Source: Limnohabitans sp. Rim8
GTDB taxonomy: Bacteria > Pseudomonadota > Gammaproteobacteria > Burkholderiales > Burkholderiaceae_C
Direction: 5' to 3'
DNA length: 64,000 nucleotides
Assembly: GCF_945901735.1 (NCBI RefSeq)
Contig: NZ_CAMDLM010000016.1
Coordinates: 1-64,000, forward strand
A model generated the notes under the pieces. It had not been told where the DNA came from and did not search any database. It saw nothing but the letters and a program-made list of their open reading frames with translations. The translations under genes and the position numbers were made by a program. Positions 17,038 through 25,645 of the stretch are shown here, in pieces (the stretch's first letter is position 1; each line of letters begins with the position of its first letter).

Positions 17038-17313
17038 TTAACTGGCTGCAGGGGGCACGTAGCCTTGGGCGGCGTCTGCGCCATCGCCAAAGAAATGGTT
17101 TTCCATTTGGCGTGCCAGGTATTGGCGGGCGCGCAAATCGGCCAGGTTCAAGCGGTTTTCATTGACCAGCATGGTTTGGTGCTTCAGCCAGTCGGCCCAG
17201 GCCTGCTTGCTCACGCCTTCCCAGATGCGCTTGCCCAGCTCGCCTGGGTAGGGCGGAAAATCCAGACCCTCGGCTTCTTTGCCGAGTTTGATGCATTGAA
17301 CGTTGCGTGCCAT
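17038..17313 (-). CDS. yggX: YggX-type Fe(2+)-trafficking / oxidative damage protection protein
   Basis: 91 residues, the standard family length. The start [20 protein letters not shown] with the conserved Cys7, and the core W[13 protein letters not shown], identify the family. It is a small cytosolic protein implicated in protecting FeS clusters and handling iron. It is usually paired with mutY, which is absent here. The stop codon coincides with the end of the heptad repeat block. Confidence 0.95.
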   Translation of the reverse strand: MARNVQCIKLGKEAEGLDFPPYPGELGKRIWEGVSKQAWADWLKHQTMLVNENRLNLADLRARQYLARQMENHFFGDGADAAQGYVPPAAS

Positions 17314-17526
17314 GGTGTTTGTCAGCCTTGATGTATCTTAAGAAGCGCTGGTGATACAGATATAAAATTTCTGTATTTCCAGTTGGAAGCGGTTCGCACG
17401 AGAATAAGCGTTGTCGGTGCAACAACACCGTCTTTTCTGTGGTCTTGCAGGCAGCAACTGTAGCAAGCTTTCAGCATCCTCCATTGGCATTGGGTCTCTC
17501 TCCCAGCCAAAACCCAGACACATCAC

Positions 17527-18303
17527 ATGAGTGCATTTCTCGAAGAACGCGTTTTGAGCGTTCACCACTGGACCGACCGCCTGTTCAGCTTCACCACCAC
17601 CCGTGACCAGGCCCTGCGCTTTTCGAATGGGCACTTCACCATGATCGGTCTGCGCGGCGACAACGGCAAACCGCTTTTAAGGGCCTATTCCATTGCCAGT
17701 GCCAACTACGAAGAGCATTTGGAGTTTTTGAGCATCAAGGTGCCCGATGGCCCGCTGACCTCCAAGCTGCAGCACATCCAGGTGGACGACACCATCGTGG
17801 TCGGCCGCAAGCCCACCGGCACCTTGCTCATCGACTATTTGTTGCCCGGCAAGCACCTGTATCTCATGGGCACAGGCACCGGTCTGGCCCCGTTCATGAG
17901 CATCATCCGTGACCCCGAGACCTATGAGCGCTTTGAAAAAGTGATCCTGGTGCACGGTGTTCGTCAGGTCAATGAACTGGCTTACCACGACTACATCACG
18001 AAAGAGTTGCCTGCCCACGAGTTTTTGGGCGAGATGGTGAGCCAACAATTGCTGTACTACCCCACGGTGACCCGCGAGCCCCACCTACACCAGGGCCGCG
18101 TGACCGACCTGATGGAAAGCGGCCAGCTGTTTGCCGACTTGGGTCTGCCCCCGCTCAACCCTGAGACCGACCGCGTCATGATTTGCGGTTCGCCTGAAAT
18201 GCTCAAGGACCTCAAGCGCATTTGCGAAGCGCATGGCCTTAAAGAGGGCAACACCAGCACGCCCGGCGCTTTCGTTATCGAGCGGGCTTTTGCAGACGCC
18301 TGA
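17527..18303 (+). CDS. fpr: plant-type ferredoxin--NADP reductase
   Basis: 258 residues, the usual size of bacterial subclass-I Fpr. FAD-binding RAYSIASANYEEHLEF (RxYS motif), NADP-binding GTGTGLAPFMSIIRD, CGSP near the C-terminus (MICGSPEMLKDL), and a C-terminal extension ending VIERAFADA. It transfers electrons between NADPH and ferredoxin/flavodoxin. It is structurally unrelated to the TrxR-like reductase at 4.2 kb. The 213-bp leader shared with divergent yggX holds both promoters; I see no clear operator. Confidence 0.96.
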   Translation: MSAFLEERVLSVHHWTDRLFSFTTTRDQALRFSNGHFTMIGLRGDNGKPLLRAYSIASANYEEHLEFLSIKVPDGPLTSKLQHIQVDDTIVVGRKPTGTLLIDYLLPGKHLYLMGTGTGLAPFMSIIRDPETYERFEKVILVHGVRQVNELAYHDYITKELPAHEFLGEMVSQQLLYYPTVTREPHLHQGRVTDLMESGQLFADLGLPPLNPETDRVMICGSPEMLKDLKRICEAHGLKEGNTSTPGAFVIERAFADA

Positions 18304-18347
18304 AGTCCTCAGGGCTTTGTTCAACCAATCGCTGACACCTGTACCGA

Positions 18348-18376
18348 CAAGGGGGCACAATGCCCCCTTGTTTTTT
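18348..18376 (+). terminator. rho-independent terminator after fpr
   Basis: Perfect 10-bp stem CAAGGGGGCA / TGCCCCCTTG with a 3-nt loop, followed by six T residues. It ends 12 bp before the dsbB start, so dsbB is either transcribed from read-through or from a promoter overlapping the hairpin. Confidence 0.9.
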
Positions 18377-18387
18377 GAAGAGACCCC

Positions 18388-18891
18388 ATGAAACTGTCCG
18401 TTGTATCTCCCCAGCGCTGGATGCTGATGACCGCCCTCTCGGGCATCGGCATGCTGGTGTTTGGCTTGTATTTGCAACATGTTGTGGGTCTGAACCCTTG
18501 CCCCATGTGCATCGTGCAGCGCTACGCCTTGATTGGCGTGGTGCTGCTGGCTTTGATCGGCTGGCGTTGGCGGGGCTGGGGCTTGGCGGTGACCGGTGTG
18601 ATGCTGGCGCTCTGCGCGGGTTTTGGGGCCTTCACCGCCGCCCGCCAAAGCTGGCTGCAGTGGTACCCACCCGAGGTGGTCAACTGCGGTCGCGATTTTT
18701 ATGGCATGGTCGAAAACTTTCCCCTCAACCGCGCCATCCCCATGATCTTCAAAGGCAGCGGTGACTGCAGCAAGATCGACTGGACCTTTTTGGGCGGCTC
18801 GATCGCCAATTGGTCCTTCGTCTGCTTTGTGCTGTTTGGCTTGCTGGGGCTGTGGGTGGCCCTGCAGTCCCGCTCGGCTCAGGCCGCATAA
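18388..18891 (+). CDS. dsbB: disulfide bond formation protein B
   Basis: 167 residues with four membrane segments. The first redox pair is in NPCPMCIVQRYALIG (CxxC of the first periplasmic loop). The second pair lies in the loop between VVNCGRDFYG and GSGDCSKIDW. It reoxidises periplasmic DsbA and passes electrons to quinone. The length and Q-R after CxxC are typical. Its 3' end overlaps the convergent Lrp-type regulator gene by 13 bp. Confidence 0.95.
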   Translation: MKLSVVSPQRWMLMTALSGIGMLVFGLYLQHVVGLNPCPMCIVQRYALIGVVLLALIGWRWRGWGLAVTGVMLALCAGFGAFTAARQSWLQWYPPEVVNCGRDFYGMVENFPLNRAIPMIFKGSGDCSKIDWTFLGGSIANWSFVCFVLFGLLGLWVALQSRSAQAA

Positions 18892-19352
18892 CTGAGCGGC
18901 ACCGCCGTGGTGAATTTGAGCTCCTCCATGGCAAAACTGGAGCTCACATCGGACAGCGGCACCTGCTCGATGAGCCGCTTGTACACCTGGTCATAAGCGG
19001 CAATGTCGGGCACCACCACCTTCAGCAGGTAATCCACATCGCCGCTCATGCGGTGGGCCTCGACGATTTCGGCAATGCCTTGCACCGCGGCGCGAAATTT
19101 GTCCAGCCACGGCACATCGTGCTGGCGGGTGCGCACCGACACGAACACCGTGACGCCCAGGTTCACCTGGTGCCGGTCCACCAGGGCCACTTGCCGGGCC
19201 AAAATGCCCAGCTCCTTGAGCCGTTGCACCCGCCGCCAGCATGGCGTGGGTGTCAGGTTCACAGCGGCGGCCAAATCGCTGATGGGCCAGTCGCTGCGCG
19301 CCTGCAAGAGCTCGAGGATTTTGCGGTCAATGGCATCAATTTTCTGCTTCAT
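18879..19352 (-). CDS. Lrp/AsnC family transcriptional regulator
   Basis: 157 residues from the ATG at 19352: an N-terminal winged helix-turn-helix (DRKILELLQARSDWPISDLA, then PTPCWRRVQRLKELGIL) and a C-terminal RAM/ligand-binding domain with SGDVDYLLKVVVPDIAAYDQ. Feast/famine regulators of this type bind amino acids. It is divergently oriented to an amino-acid-racemase-like gene with an inverted repeat between them, so that gene and itself are its likely targets (inference). Confidence 0.94.
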   Translation of the reverse strand: MKQKIDAIDRKILELLQARSDWPISDLAAAVNLTPTPCWRRVQRLKELGILARQVALVDRHQVNLGVTVFVSVRTRQHDVPWLDKFRAAVQGIAEIVEAHRMSGDVDYLLKVVVPDIAAYDQVYKRLIEQVPLSDVSSSFAMEELKFTTAVPLSYAA

Positions 19353-19399
19353 GGCCGGATTGTAGAAAAGCATTCCAAAAAATCCATATTTAGGGGCAG

Positions 19400-19425
19400 A
19401 AAAAGCAATTTCATGCTGCTTTTTT
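19400..19425. promoter_or_regulatory. inverted repeat between Lrp regulator and racemase genes
   Basis: AAAAAGCA (19400-19407) and TGCTTTTTT (19417-19425) form an 8-bp inverted repeat in the only AT-rich stretch of the divergent intergenic region. It is a candidate operator for the Lrp-type regulator; binding is not demonstrated. Confidence 0.4.
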
Positions 19426-19465
19426 GATGGCAAACTTCTGTTTTCAATCGACAAAGATGGATGGC

Positions 19466-20155
19466 ATGAAAAAAATCGGTCTGATCGGGGGCATGAGTTG
19501 GGAGTCCACCGCCCTGTATTACCAGCACATCAACCGCGAAGTGGCGCGACGCCGGGGCGGACTGCACTCGGCCCCCCTGCAACTGGTCAGCCTGAATTTT
19601 CAGGACATTGCCGACCTGCAAAAGCAGGGCGATTGGGACCGCATGACCGAGATTTTGCAAACGGCGGCCCGCCAGTTGGCGCACAGCGGGGCCGAGGCTT
19701 TGCTCATTTGCACCAACACCATGCACCTCATCGCGCCGCAAGTGCAGGCGAGCACGGATGTGCCCTTGCTGCACATTGCCGATGCCACCGCCGATGCCGT
19801 CTTGGCCGCCGGTTTCAGCCAAGTGGCCTTGTTGGGCACCCGTTTCACCATGGAGCAAGCCTTCATGCGCGACCACTTGGCCGCACGCGGCATCCAGTGT
19901 CTGGTGCCCGAGGCGTCCGGGCGAGCCGAAGTGCACCGCATCATTTTTGAGGAACTGTGCCGGGGCCAGGTGCTGGAGGGATCGCGCCAGAACCTGATCG
20001 CGCAGGTGCAGCAGCTGGCAGCACTTGGGGCGCAAGGCGTCATTCTGGGTTGCACCGAGTTGACCATGAGCTTGCGGCCCGGCGATGGCGGCGTGCCGGG
20101 CTTTGACACCACGGCCCTGCACGCCATGGCCGCTGTGGATTTTTGCTTGTCCTGA
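19466..20155 (+). CDS. aspartate/glutamate racemase family protein
   Basis: 229 residues from the ATG at 19466, which follows GGATGG; an ATG at 19457 is an alternative. It starts MKKIGLIGGMSWESTALYY. Both catalytic cysteines are present: CTNTMH in the first half and GCTELTMSL in the second. These enzymes racemise aspartate or a related amino acid by a two-base, cofactor-independent mechanism. The divergent Lrp-type regulator suggests amino-acid-responsive control. The specific substrate is not readable. Confidence 0.9.
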   Translation: MKKIGLIGGMSWESTALYYQHINREVARRRGGLHSAPLQLVSLNFQDIADLQKQGDWDRMTEILQTAARQLAHSGAEALLICTNTMHLIAPQVQASTDVPLLHIADATADAVLAAGFSQVALLGTRFTMEQAFMRDHLAARGIQCLVPEASGRAEVHRIIFEELCRGQVLEGSRQNLIAQVQQLAALGAQGVILGCTELTMSLRPGDGGVPGFDTTALHAMAAVDFCLS

Positions 20156-20167
20156 AAGGGCCTCTCG

Positions 20168-21016
20168 ATGTGCCAGCTGATGGGCATGAGCTGCAACAAA
20201 CCTGCGGCCACCACCTTTTCTTTCACCGGTTTTTCGGCGCGTGGGGGCTTGACTTCGGACCACGTTGACGGCTGGGGCATCGCTTTTTATGACGGCAAAG
20301 GCTGCCGGGTTTTTCAGGACGACCAACCGGCCAGTCATTCGCCGCTGGCCGAATACGTGCGGCAGCACCCCATCAAGTCCAACGTGGTGGTGGCGCATGT
20401 GCGCAAAGCCACGCAAGGGGATGTGCAGTCGGCCAACTGCCACCCGTTTCAACGCGAATGGCTGGGACGCACCTGGGTGTTTGCGCACAACGGCGACCTG
20501 CGCGATTTCCAGGCCCCCAATGGTTGTCAGGACAAGCCCGTGGGTGGCACCGACAGCGAGCGTGCGTTTTGCGCCCTCATGAGCCACTTGCGCAGCCACT
20601 TCAAGGACCGCGTGCAGCCCCCCGAATGGCCCGAGCTGGCCCCTGTGCTGGCCTGCATCGCCGCTGAGCTGGCTGGGCATGGCAACTTCAACATGCTGCT
20701 CAGCGATGGTCAGGCCCTGTATGCCCATTGCTCCACGAACCTGCATTTGCTGACCCGGCGTCACCCCTTTCCCCATGCGCGCTTGGTGGACCGCGACATG
20801 AGCCTGGACCTGGGGCCGCTCAATGCCGAGGGCGACATCATGAGCTTGCTGGCCACCGAGCCCCTCACGCTGGACGAGCCCTGGCAAGCCTTGCGCACGG
20901 GCGAGTTTGTGGTGATGGTCGGTGGCCAGGTGGTTTGGCAAGAGCTTCACCCCGGCACGCAAGCTTTTCCCGTGGCCTTGCCGATCAGCGGCCAGCGGGA
21001 GCCGAACCCCGCTTGA
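20168..21016 (+). CDS. class II glutamine amidotransferase (YafJ-like)
   Basis: 282 residues. Catalytic Cys2 after the initiator Met (MCQLMGMSCNKP), followed by VDGWGIAFYDG, VVAHVRKAT and WVFAHNGDL, typical of Ntn-hydrolase amidotransferase domains. There is no synthase partner domain, as in the YafJ group, whose physiological function is unclear. It starts 12 bp after the racemase stop and probably shares its transcript. It ends 80 bp before the glycan cluster. Confidence 0.9.
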   Translation: MCQLMGMSCNKPAATTFSFTGFSARGGLTSDHVDGWGIAFYDGKGCRVFQDDQPASHSPLAEYVRQHPIKSNVVVAHVRKATQGDVQSANCHPFQREWLGRTWVFAHNGDLRDFQAPNGCQDKPVGGTDSERAFCALMSHLRSHFKDRVQPPEWPELAPVLACIAAELAGHGNFNMLLSDGQALYAHCSTNLHLLTRRHPFPHARLVDRDMSLDLGPLNAEGDIMSLLATEPLTLDEPWQALRTGEFVVMVGGQVVWQELHPGTQAFPVALPISGQREPNPA

Positions 21017-21096
21017 AGGGCTGGCGAGCGGGGAGGTCGGCCGGTGACCCGGTGGTCATTCGCGGTGACAATACCGGCACTTCCTGTTGCCCCAGA

Positions 21097-23598
21097 ATGT
21101 CTGCCCCTGTTCACCCCCCCGTTAACCCTTCGGTTGACTCACCCATTGCCCCGCCCGTGCCCCATGTGGTGTTGGTCATCACCAAAGGCGAAGCCGGTGG
21201 GGCGCAGACGCATGTGTTGGAGTTGAGTCGTGCCCTGCAAGGCCGGGTGCGCTTCACGGTGGCGATTGGCGGCGACGACACGCACAGCGTGCTGGGTCAA
21301 GCCCTGAGTGATTTGGGCATCGCGGTGCTGGCGCTGCCAAGCCTGCAAAACTCGCTCAACCCCCTCAAAGTGATCACTTCGGTGCGGGCCTTGCTGGCGC
21401 ATGTGCGGGTGCTGCAGCCCGATGTCATCCACGCCCACAGCGCCGTGGCCGGGGTGATCGCACGTCTGGCGGGCAAGCTGCGGCAAATTCCGGTGGTCTA
21501 CACCGTGCACGGCTTTGGCTTCAAGCCGCAAGCGCCTTGGCTGATCCGCACCAACGCCTGGCTGGCCGAGGCCGTTCTGGCGGCTTGGACCACGCGCATG
21601 GTCTGCGTCTCGGCCCACGAAAAAGAATTGGCCGCGCGTTTGCCCATGCCGCCCGAGCGGGTGAGTGTGGTGCACAACGCCTTGGCCGATGTGCCCTGGC
21701 GCAGCGACATGGCGACCCAGCCGCCAAGCCTGGTGATGGTGGCCCGCATGGCCGCGCCCAAGCGGCCCGATGTGTTGATCGAGGCCCTGGCTTTGCTGGC
21801 CCATCTTGGCCTGCAGCCCCTCACCCGGATGTTGGGCGGCGGGCCCGACCTGGCCCGCCACCAACAGGCCGCCGCCCCGATGCCACACATCCAACTGGAG
21901 GGCGACGTGAGCGATGTGGCCCAGCGCCTGGCCCAGCACCAGATTTTTGTGCTCTTGTCCGACCACGAGGGCCTGCCCATTTCCATTTTGGAAGCCATGC
22001 GCGCGGGCATGGCGATTGTGGCTACGCGCTTGCCGGGCATCGAAGAAATGCTCACGCATGAGGAGAGCGCCTGGCTGGTGCCCAACAGCCCGCAGGCGGT
22101 GGCCCAGGCGCTGCAGACCCTGCATGCCGATGCCTCCTTGCGCCAACGGCTGGGCCGCGCCGCACGCGCGCGCTACGAGGCGCAGTTCCAGCCTCAGGCC
22201 ATGGCCGAGCCGGTGCTGGCGATCTACCAGCAAGCCCCCTTGATGCCCACCGCCCGTTGGCCCATGACGCGCCCGCGCCGCCACACCCAGCAACTGGCCT
22301 CGCAGCAGGCGCACCGCCAAAGTGCCCACCTGGTCTGGAGCCTGCTGGGCTTGGCGATGATCGGCCTGGCCTACGCCATCAGCCAGGCCCTGATGGCCAG
22401 CGGCCATGCCACCGTGGACTTTGGCCGGACCGTGCTGGCCAGCCTGGTGCCCTATGCGCTGGCGGCGCACTTGTTGTACCGGGGCGCGCACATGCCTGCG
22501 GCCGAACGCGGCCCGTTGTTGCTGGTCACCACCGGCTTGCCGTTTTGGCTGACACCCTTGGCCTTTGCCTTGCTGCAGCAGCCGTATTCGCGCGGCGCTC
22601 TGCTTTTGACCTATGTGCTGTGCACCTTCTGGTTTTGGCTGGCCGACCAGTGGTTTTTGCGGCATCGGCCTTGGCGGCTGGTGTACCAAGACCCGCGTGT
22701 GCCCGACCTGCTGGCCCGCTGGTTGACCGAGCCCAACGGCCAGGGCCTGCCGCGCATCCGCTTGCTGCATTGGCCTGCTCAGGGCATGCCGCCTGGCGCA
22801 GCACTGGCATGCGACGGCGCGGTTGTGCTGCCTGCCGTCACCTCTGCCACCTCTGCTGCATCCGCACCCACCGGCCCCGAGCGCCAACGTTTTCTGACCG
22901 CGCTCAAGCTGCAGCACATCCGCCTGTACAGCCCCGAGACTTTGCAGCAAAACCTGACCGGGCGCATGGCGGCCGAGACCCTGCAAAACGAGCTGTGGCA
23001 AACCGATGGCAACCCGGCTTACGACCTGGCCAAGCGCCTCATCGATGTGAGCGTGGTGCTGGCCTTGTTGCCGCTGTGGCTGCCGCTGGCGATCGCAGTG
23101 GCCTGCGGTGTCAAGATCGACTCGCCCGGCCCGGCCCTGTTCAGCCAGCGGCGCACCGGCATGCACGGCCAAAATTTTCGGATCTGGAAGTTCCGCAGCA
23201 TGCGCCATGAAACGCCACTTCACCCCCAGTTCGCCCAGGCCAACGACCCGCGCATCACCCGCTTCGGACACTGGATTCGCCGCACCCGGCTTGATGAAAT
23301 TCCGCAGCTGTTCAACGTGCTCATGGGCCACATGAGCCTGATCGGTCCGCGCCCCGAGCAAGACGGCTTTGTGCGACAGTTTGCCGAACAAATGCCCAGC
23401 TACCCCTACCGCCACCTGGTGCGACCTGGTTTGACGGGGTGGGCTCAGGTGCAGCAAGGCTATGCGGCCAGCGCCGATGAAACCGCCATCAAGCTCAGCT
23501 ACGACCTGTACTACATCACGCACTACAGTCTGGCCATGGACTTGCTGATCGTCTTCAAAACCATTCAGACCGTGCTGACCGGGCGAGGCGCGCGCTGA
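21097..23598 (+). CDS. fusion: GT4 glycosyltransferase + membrane region + polyprenyl-phosphate sugar-1-P transferase
   Basis: 833 residues from the ATG at 21097. Residues ~22-395: GT-B glycosyltransferase 4 domain (TKGEAGGAQTHVLELSRAL; acceptor-side VIHAHSAVAGVIARL; donor-side LLSDHEGLPISILEAMRAG with the E-x7-E motif). Residues ~410-530: four or so membrane helices. Residues ~640-833: bacterial sugar transferase domain with one helix, DSPGPALFSQRRTG, WKFRSM, TRLDEIPQLFNVLMG and SLIGPRPEQ, which is the priming enzyme that loads sugar-1-P onto undecaprenyl phosphate. One polypeptide therefore carries both the priming step and a later glycosyl transfer. It is first in a tight operon with two glycosyltransferases and a flippase. 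The frame is open upstream to 20728, but that part is antisense-like to no known domain and overlaps the amidotransferase. Confidence 0.93.
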   Translation: MSAPVHPPVNPSVDSPIAPPVPHVVLVITKGEAGGAQTHVLELSRALQGRVRFTVAIGGDDTHSVLGQALSDLGIAVLALPSLQNSLNPLKVITSVRALLAHVRVLQPDVIHAHSAVAGVIARLAGKLRQIPVVYTVHGFGFKPQAPWLIRTNAWLAEAVLAAWTTRMVCVSAHEKELAARLPMPPERVSVVHNALADVPWRSDMATQPPSLVMVARMAAPKRPDVLIEALALLAHLGLQPLTRMLGGGPDLARHQQAAAPMPHIQLEGDVSDVAQRLAQHQIFVLLSDHEGLPISILEAMRAGMAIVATRLPGIEEMLTHEESAWLVPNSPQAVAQALQTLHADASLRQRLGRAARARYEAQFQPQAMAEPVLAIYQQAPLMPTARWPMTRPRRHTQQLASQQAHRQSAHLVWSLLGLAMIGLAYAISQALMASGHATVDFGRTVLASLVPYALAAHLLYRGAHMPAAERGPLLLVTTGLPFWLTPLAFALLQQPYSRGALLLTYVLCTFWFWLADQWFLRHRPWRLVYQDPRVPDLLARWLTEPNGQGLPRIRLLHWPAQGMPPGAALACDGAVVLPAVTSATSAASAPTGPERQRFLTALKLQHIRLYSPETLQQNLTGRMAAETLQNELWQTDGNPAYDLAKRLIDVSVVLALLPLWLPLAIAVACGVKIDSPGPALFSQRRTGMHGQNFRIWKFRSMRHETPLHPQFAQANDPRITRFGHWIRRTRLDEIPQLFNVLMGHMSLIGPRPEQDGFVRQFAEQMPSYPYRHLVRPGLTGWAQVQQGYAASADETAIKLSYDLYYITHYSLAMDLLIVFKTIQTVLTGRGAR

Positions 23599-23600
23599 CC

Positions 23601-24716
23601 ATGCCCCTGCCCCTGAATTCTCCCTGCCAAATCCTGTTGCTGACCGAAGAGTCTGGCGTGGGCGGGGTGCAGACCACGCTGCACTGGCTCGAATCGGGCC
23701 TGGCCGAGCGCGGCTGGCAAGTCTCGCGGCTGCCGGTGCGCCAAGGCCGCCCCTCGCTGTGGGCCTGCTGGCAGGCGGCGCGGCGGGCGCAGGTGCTGGT
23801 GGCCTCCAACAACTTCTGGCCAGCCTATGTGGCGGTGGTGCTGGCTGGGTTGGCCCGCCGGCCCAGCGTGGTCTGGGTGCACGGCCCTGTGCATGAGGTG
23901 CTGCAGCAAGCTGGGGCTTCGCGCCTGAAAACCGGCTGGCTGCGCAGGGTGTACCGCGGGGCCAGCGAGCTGGTGTGCGCCTCACAAGCCTCGTGCGACA
24001 GCCTGCTGCGCGTGATGTCCGGTGCCGGGGGTGCAGCCCCTGAAAACGTGCGCGTGATCCGCAACCCGGCGGTGTTGCCCGGTGCAGGCCCAGAGGACGC
24101 TGCCCTGCCCGCCACCGAGGGGCTGGTGCTGGGTTTTGTCGGCCGTTTGTCCCCGGAGAAACAGCCCTTGCAATTGCTGTCCATGCTGCGCCTTTTGCCG
24201 GCCGCTTGCCAACTGCATGTGGTGGGCGACGGCGAGCTGATGGGCGCGATGCGCAGCGCCGGGCAAGACCTGCTGGCCCAAGGCCGCTTGCAGCTGCTCG
24301 GTCAGCAAACGGTGACCGCGCAGACCTACCGGGCCTGGCGGGCCACGGTGCTGTGCTCGCGCTACGAGGGCTACCCCATGACGGCGCTGGAGTCGCTGGC
24401 CTGCGGCGTGCCCTGCGTGAGCACACCCATCCCCGCGATGCAGGAAATGCTGGGCACGCAGGCCCCGCTCTGGCTGGCGCGCGATGACAGCCCCACCGCG
24501 CTGGCCGAGGCGGTGCAGCGCTGCCTGGCGCAAGCGCCGGCCGATCGGCAAACGGCCATCGACCGCTTGCAGGGCCAGCACCGGCTGGAGACCTTTGTGC
24601 AGGCTTGGGACGAACTGCTCAAGCGGCTGCTGCACAAAGCGGGGCAGGGGCCCAAAAAGCACGCTGTGAAGCTGGAGGCTTCGCGCGATGACCCCCCTGC
24701 GGGAGGGCGGTCGTGA
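23601..24716 (+). CDS. glycosyltransferase family 4
   Basis: 371 residues, starting 2 bp after the fusion gene. GT-B fold: N-terminal LLLTEESGVGGVQTTLHWLE, middle VWVHGPVHEV, and donor domain VLGFVGRLSPEKQPLQLLSM, VVGDGELM, and CSRYEGYPMTALESLACGVP with the conserved E-x7-E. It adds a sugar from a nucleotide-sugar donor to a lipid-linked oligosaccharide on the cytosolic face of the membrane. Its 3' end overlaps the next gene by 4 bp (GTGA). Confidence 0.92.
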   Translation: MPLPLNSPCQILLLTEESGVGGVQTTLHWLESGLAERGWQVSRLPVRQGRPSLWACWQAARRAQVLVASNNFWPAYVAVVLAGLARRPSVVWVHGPVHEVLQQAGASRLKTGWLRRVYRGASELVCASQASCDSLLRVMSGAGGAAPENVRVIRNPAVLPGAGPEDAALPATEGLVLGFVGRLSPEKQPLQLLSMLRLLPAACQLHVVGDGELMGAMRSAGQDLLAQGRLQLLGQQTVTAQTYRAWRATVLCSRYEGYPMTALESLACGVPCVSTPIPAMQEMLGTQAPLWLARDDSPTALAEAVQRCLAQAPADRQTAIDRLQGQHRLETFVQAWDELLKRLLHKAGQGPKKHAVKLEASRDDPPAGGRS

Positions 24717-25645
24717 TCACCGTTCATTTTGTGCAGGGCACACGTTCTTATTTGCCCGAGCTGGCCGCTTACCAGGCCCACATCGAAGGCTTGGGCCATG
24801 CGGTGCAGCTGCACACCCAGGCCCACACCGTGCCCGATGGCGCTCAGGCCGTGTGGTGGATTTGCGGCCGCGTGCCCCCAGGCCAAGCAAGGCGTTTGAA
24901 AGGCGCGGTGCAGGTGCACGAATACGCCTCGGCCAGTGTGGCCCCGCTGGCCTGGCTCAAGGACCGCATCAAGCGGTGGCAGCAGCCGGTGCCCCACTTT
25001 CGGGTGTTCCAAAGCGAATGGGTGCGCCAGCGCATGGGCTTTGGCGACACCGTGCCTGAAGCGGTTCCCTATGCCTTGCGCGATATGGGCGTGCCCGACG
25101 CATTTTTGACGGCGCAGGCCCTGCAGCCGCCCGAGTTTGACCTGGTCTATCTGGGCGAGATGCGCCGCTTGCGGCACTTTGTGCCGCTTTTGCGCACCTT
25201 GGGGCAGGCGGGATTGCGCCTGTTGCTGGTGGGCGATGTACCCCCGGCCTTGCAACAGCGCTTGGCTGCTTTGGGCCACATCCAAAACACCGGGCGTGTG
25301 CCGCAAAGCCAGGTGCCTGCGCAATTGCTGCGGGCACGCGCAGGCCTGAATCTGATGCCCGATGTGTTGCCTGTGAGCGAGCAAACGTCCACCAAGCTGC
25401 TGGAGTACCTGGCGCTGGGCCTGCCCGTCATCAGCAACCCCTATGCCTGGGCGCAGCGCACGGCGCTGGCCCATGCCGGGCGGGTGCAGCTGCTGGGCGT
25501 GCAGGCCAGCGCAGCGCAATGGCAAGCAGCGGTGCAGCGCCTGCCCTTGCGCCAGACCGATCGCCAGCACCTGCAGTCCTTGCGCTGGTCGCATCAGCTG
25601 CAAGGGCTGCCGGTGTGGGCTGCCTTGTTCGGGGCTGACAGATGA
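24713..25645 (+). CDS. glycosyltransferase, GT1/GT4-like (short)
   Basis: 310 residues from a GTG at 24713 preceded by GGGAGGGCGG, overlapping the previous stop by 4 bp. The N-terminal half is weakly conserved. The C-terminal half has donor-domain features (FDLVYLGEMRRLRHFVPLL, LLLVGDVPPALQQRL, and EQTSTKLLEYLALGLPVISN, the sugar-nucleotide-binding element). No other domain is seen. Position between a GT4 gene and a flippase supports a role in assembling the same glycan. Confidence 0.82.
   Translation: MITVHFVQGTRSYLPELAAYQAHIEGLGHAVQLHTQAHTVPDGAQAVWWICGRVPPGQARRLKGAVQVHEYASASVAPLAWLKDRIKRWQQPVPHFRVFQSEWVRQRMGFGDTVPEAVPYALRDMGVPDAFLTAQALQPPEFDLVYLGEMRRLRHFVPLLRTLGQAGLRLLLVGDVPPALQQRLAALGHIQNTGRVPQSQVPAQLLRARAGLNLMPDVLPVSEQTSTKLLEYLALGLPVISNPYAWAQRTALAHAGRVQLLGVQASAAQWQAAVQRLPLRQTDRQHLQSLRWSHQLQGLPVWAALFGADR

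Noticed and set aside
20728-21096. Upstream extension of the fusion glycosyltransferase
   Set aside because: It overlaps the amidotransferase gene in another frame and shows no domain similarity.
21139-24426. A 1095-codon open frame on the minus strand opposite the glycan genes
   Set aside because: It is antisense to three well-supported glycosyltransferase genes and has no recognisable domain; GC-rich codon bias explains long antisense frames here.
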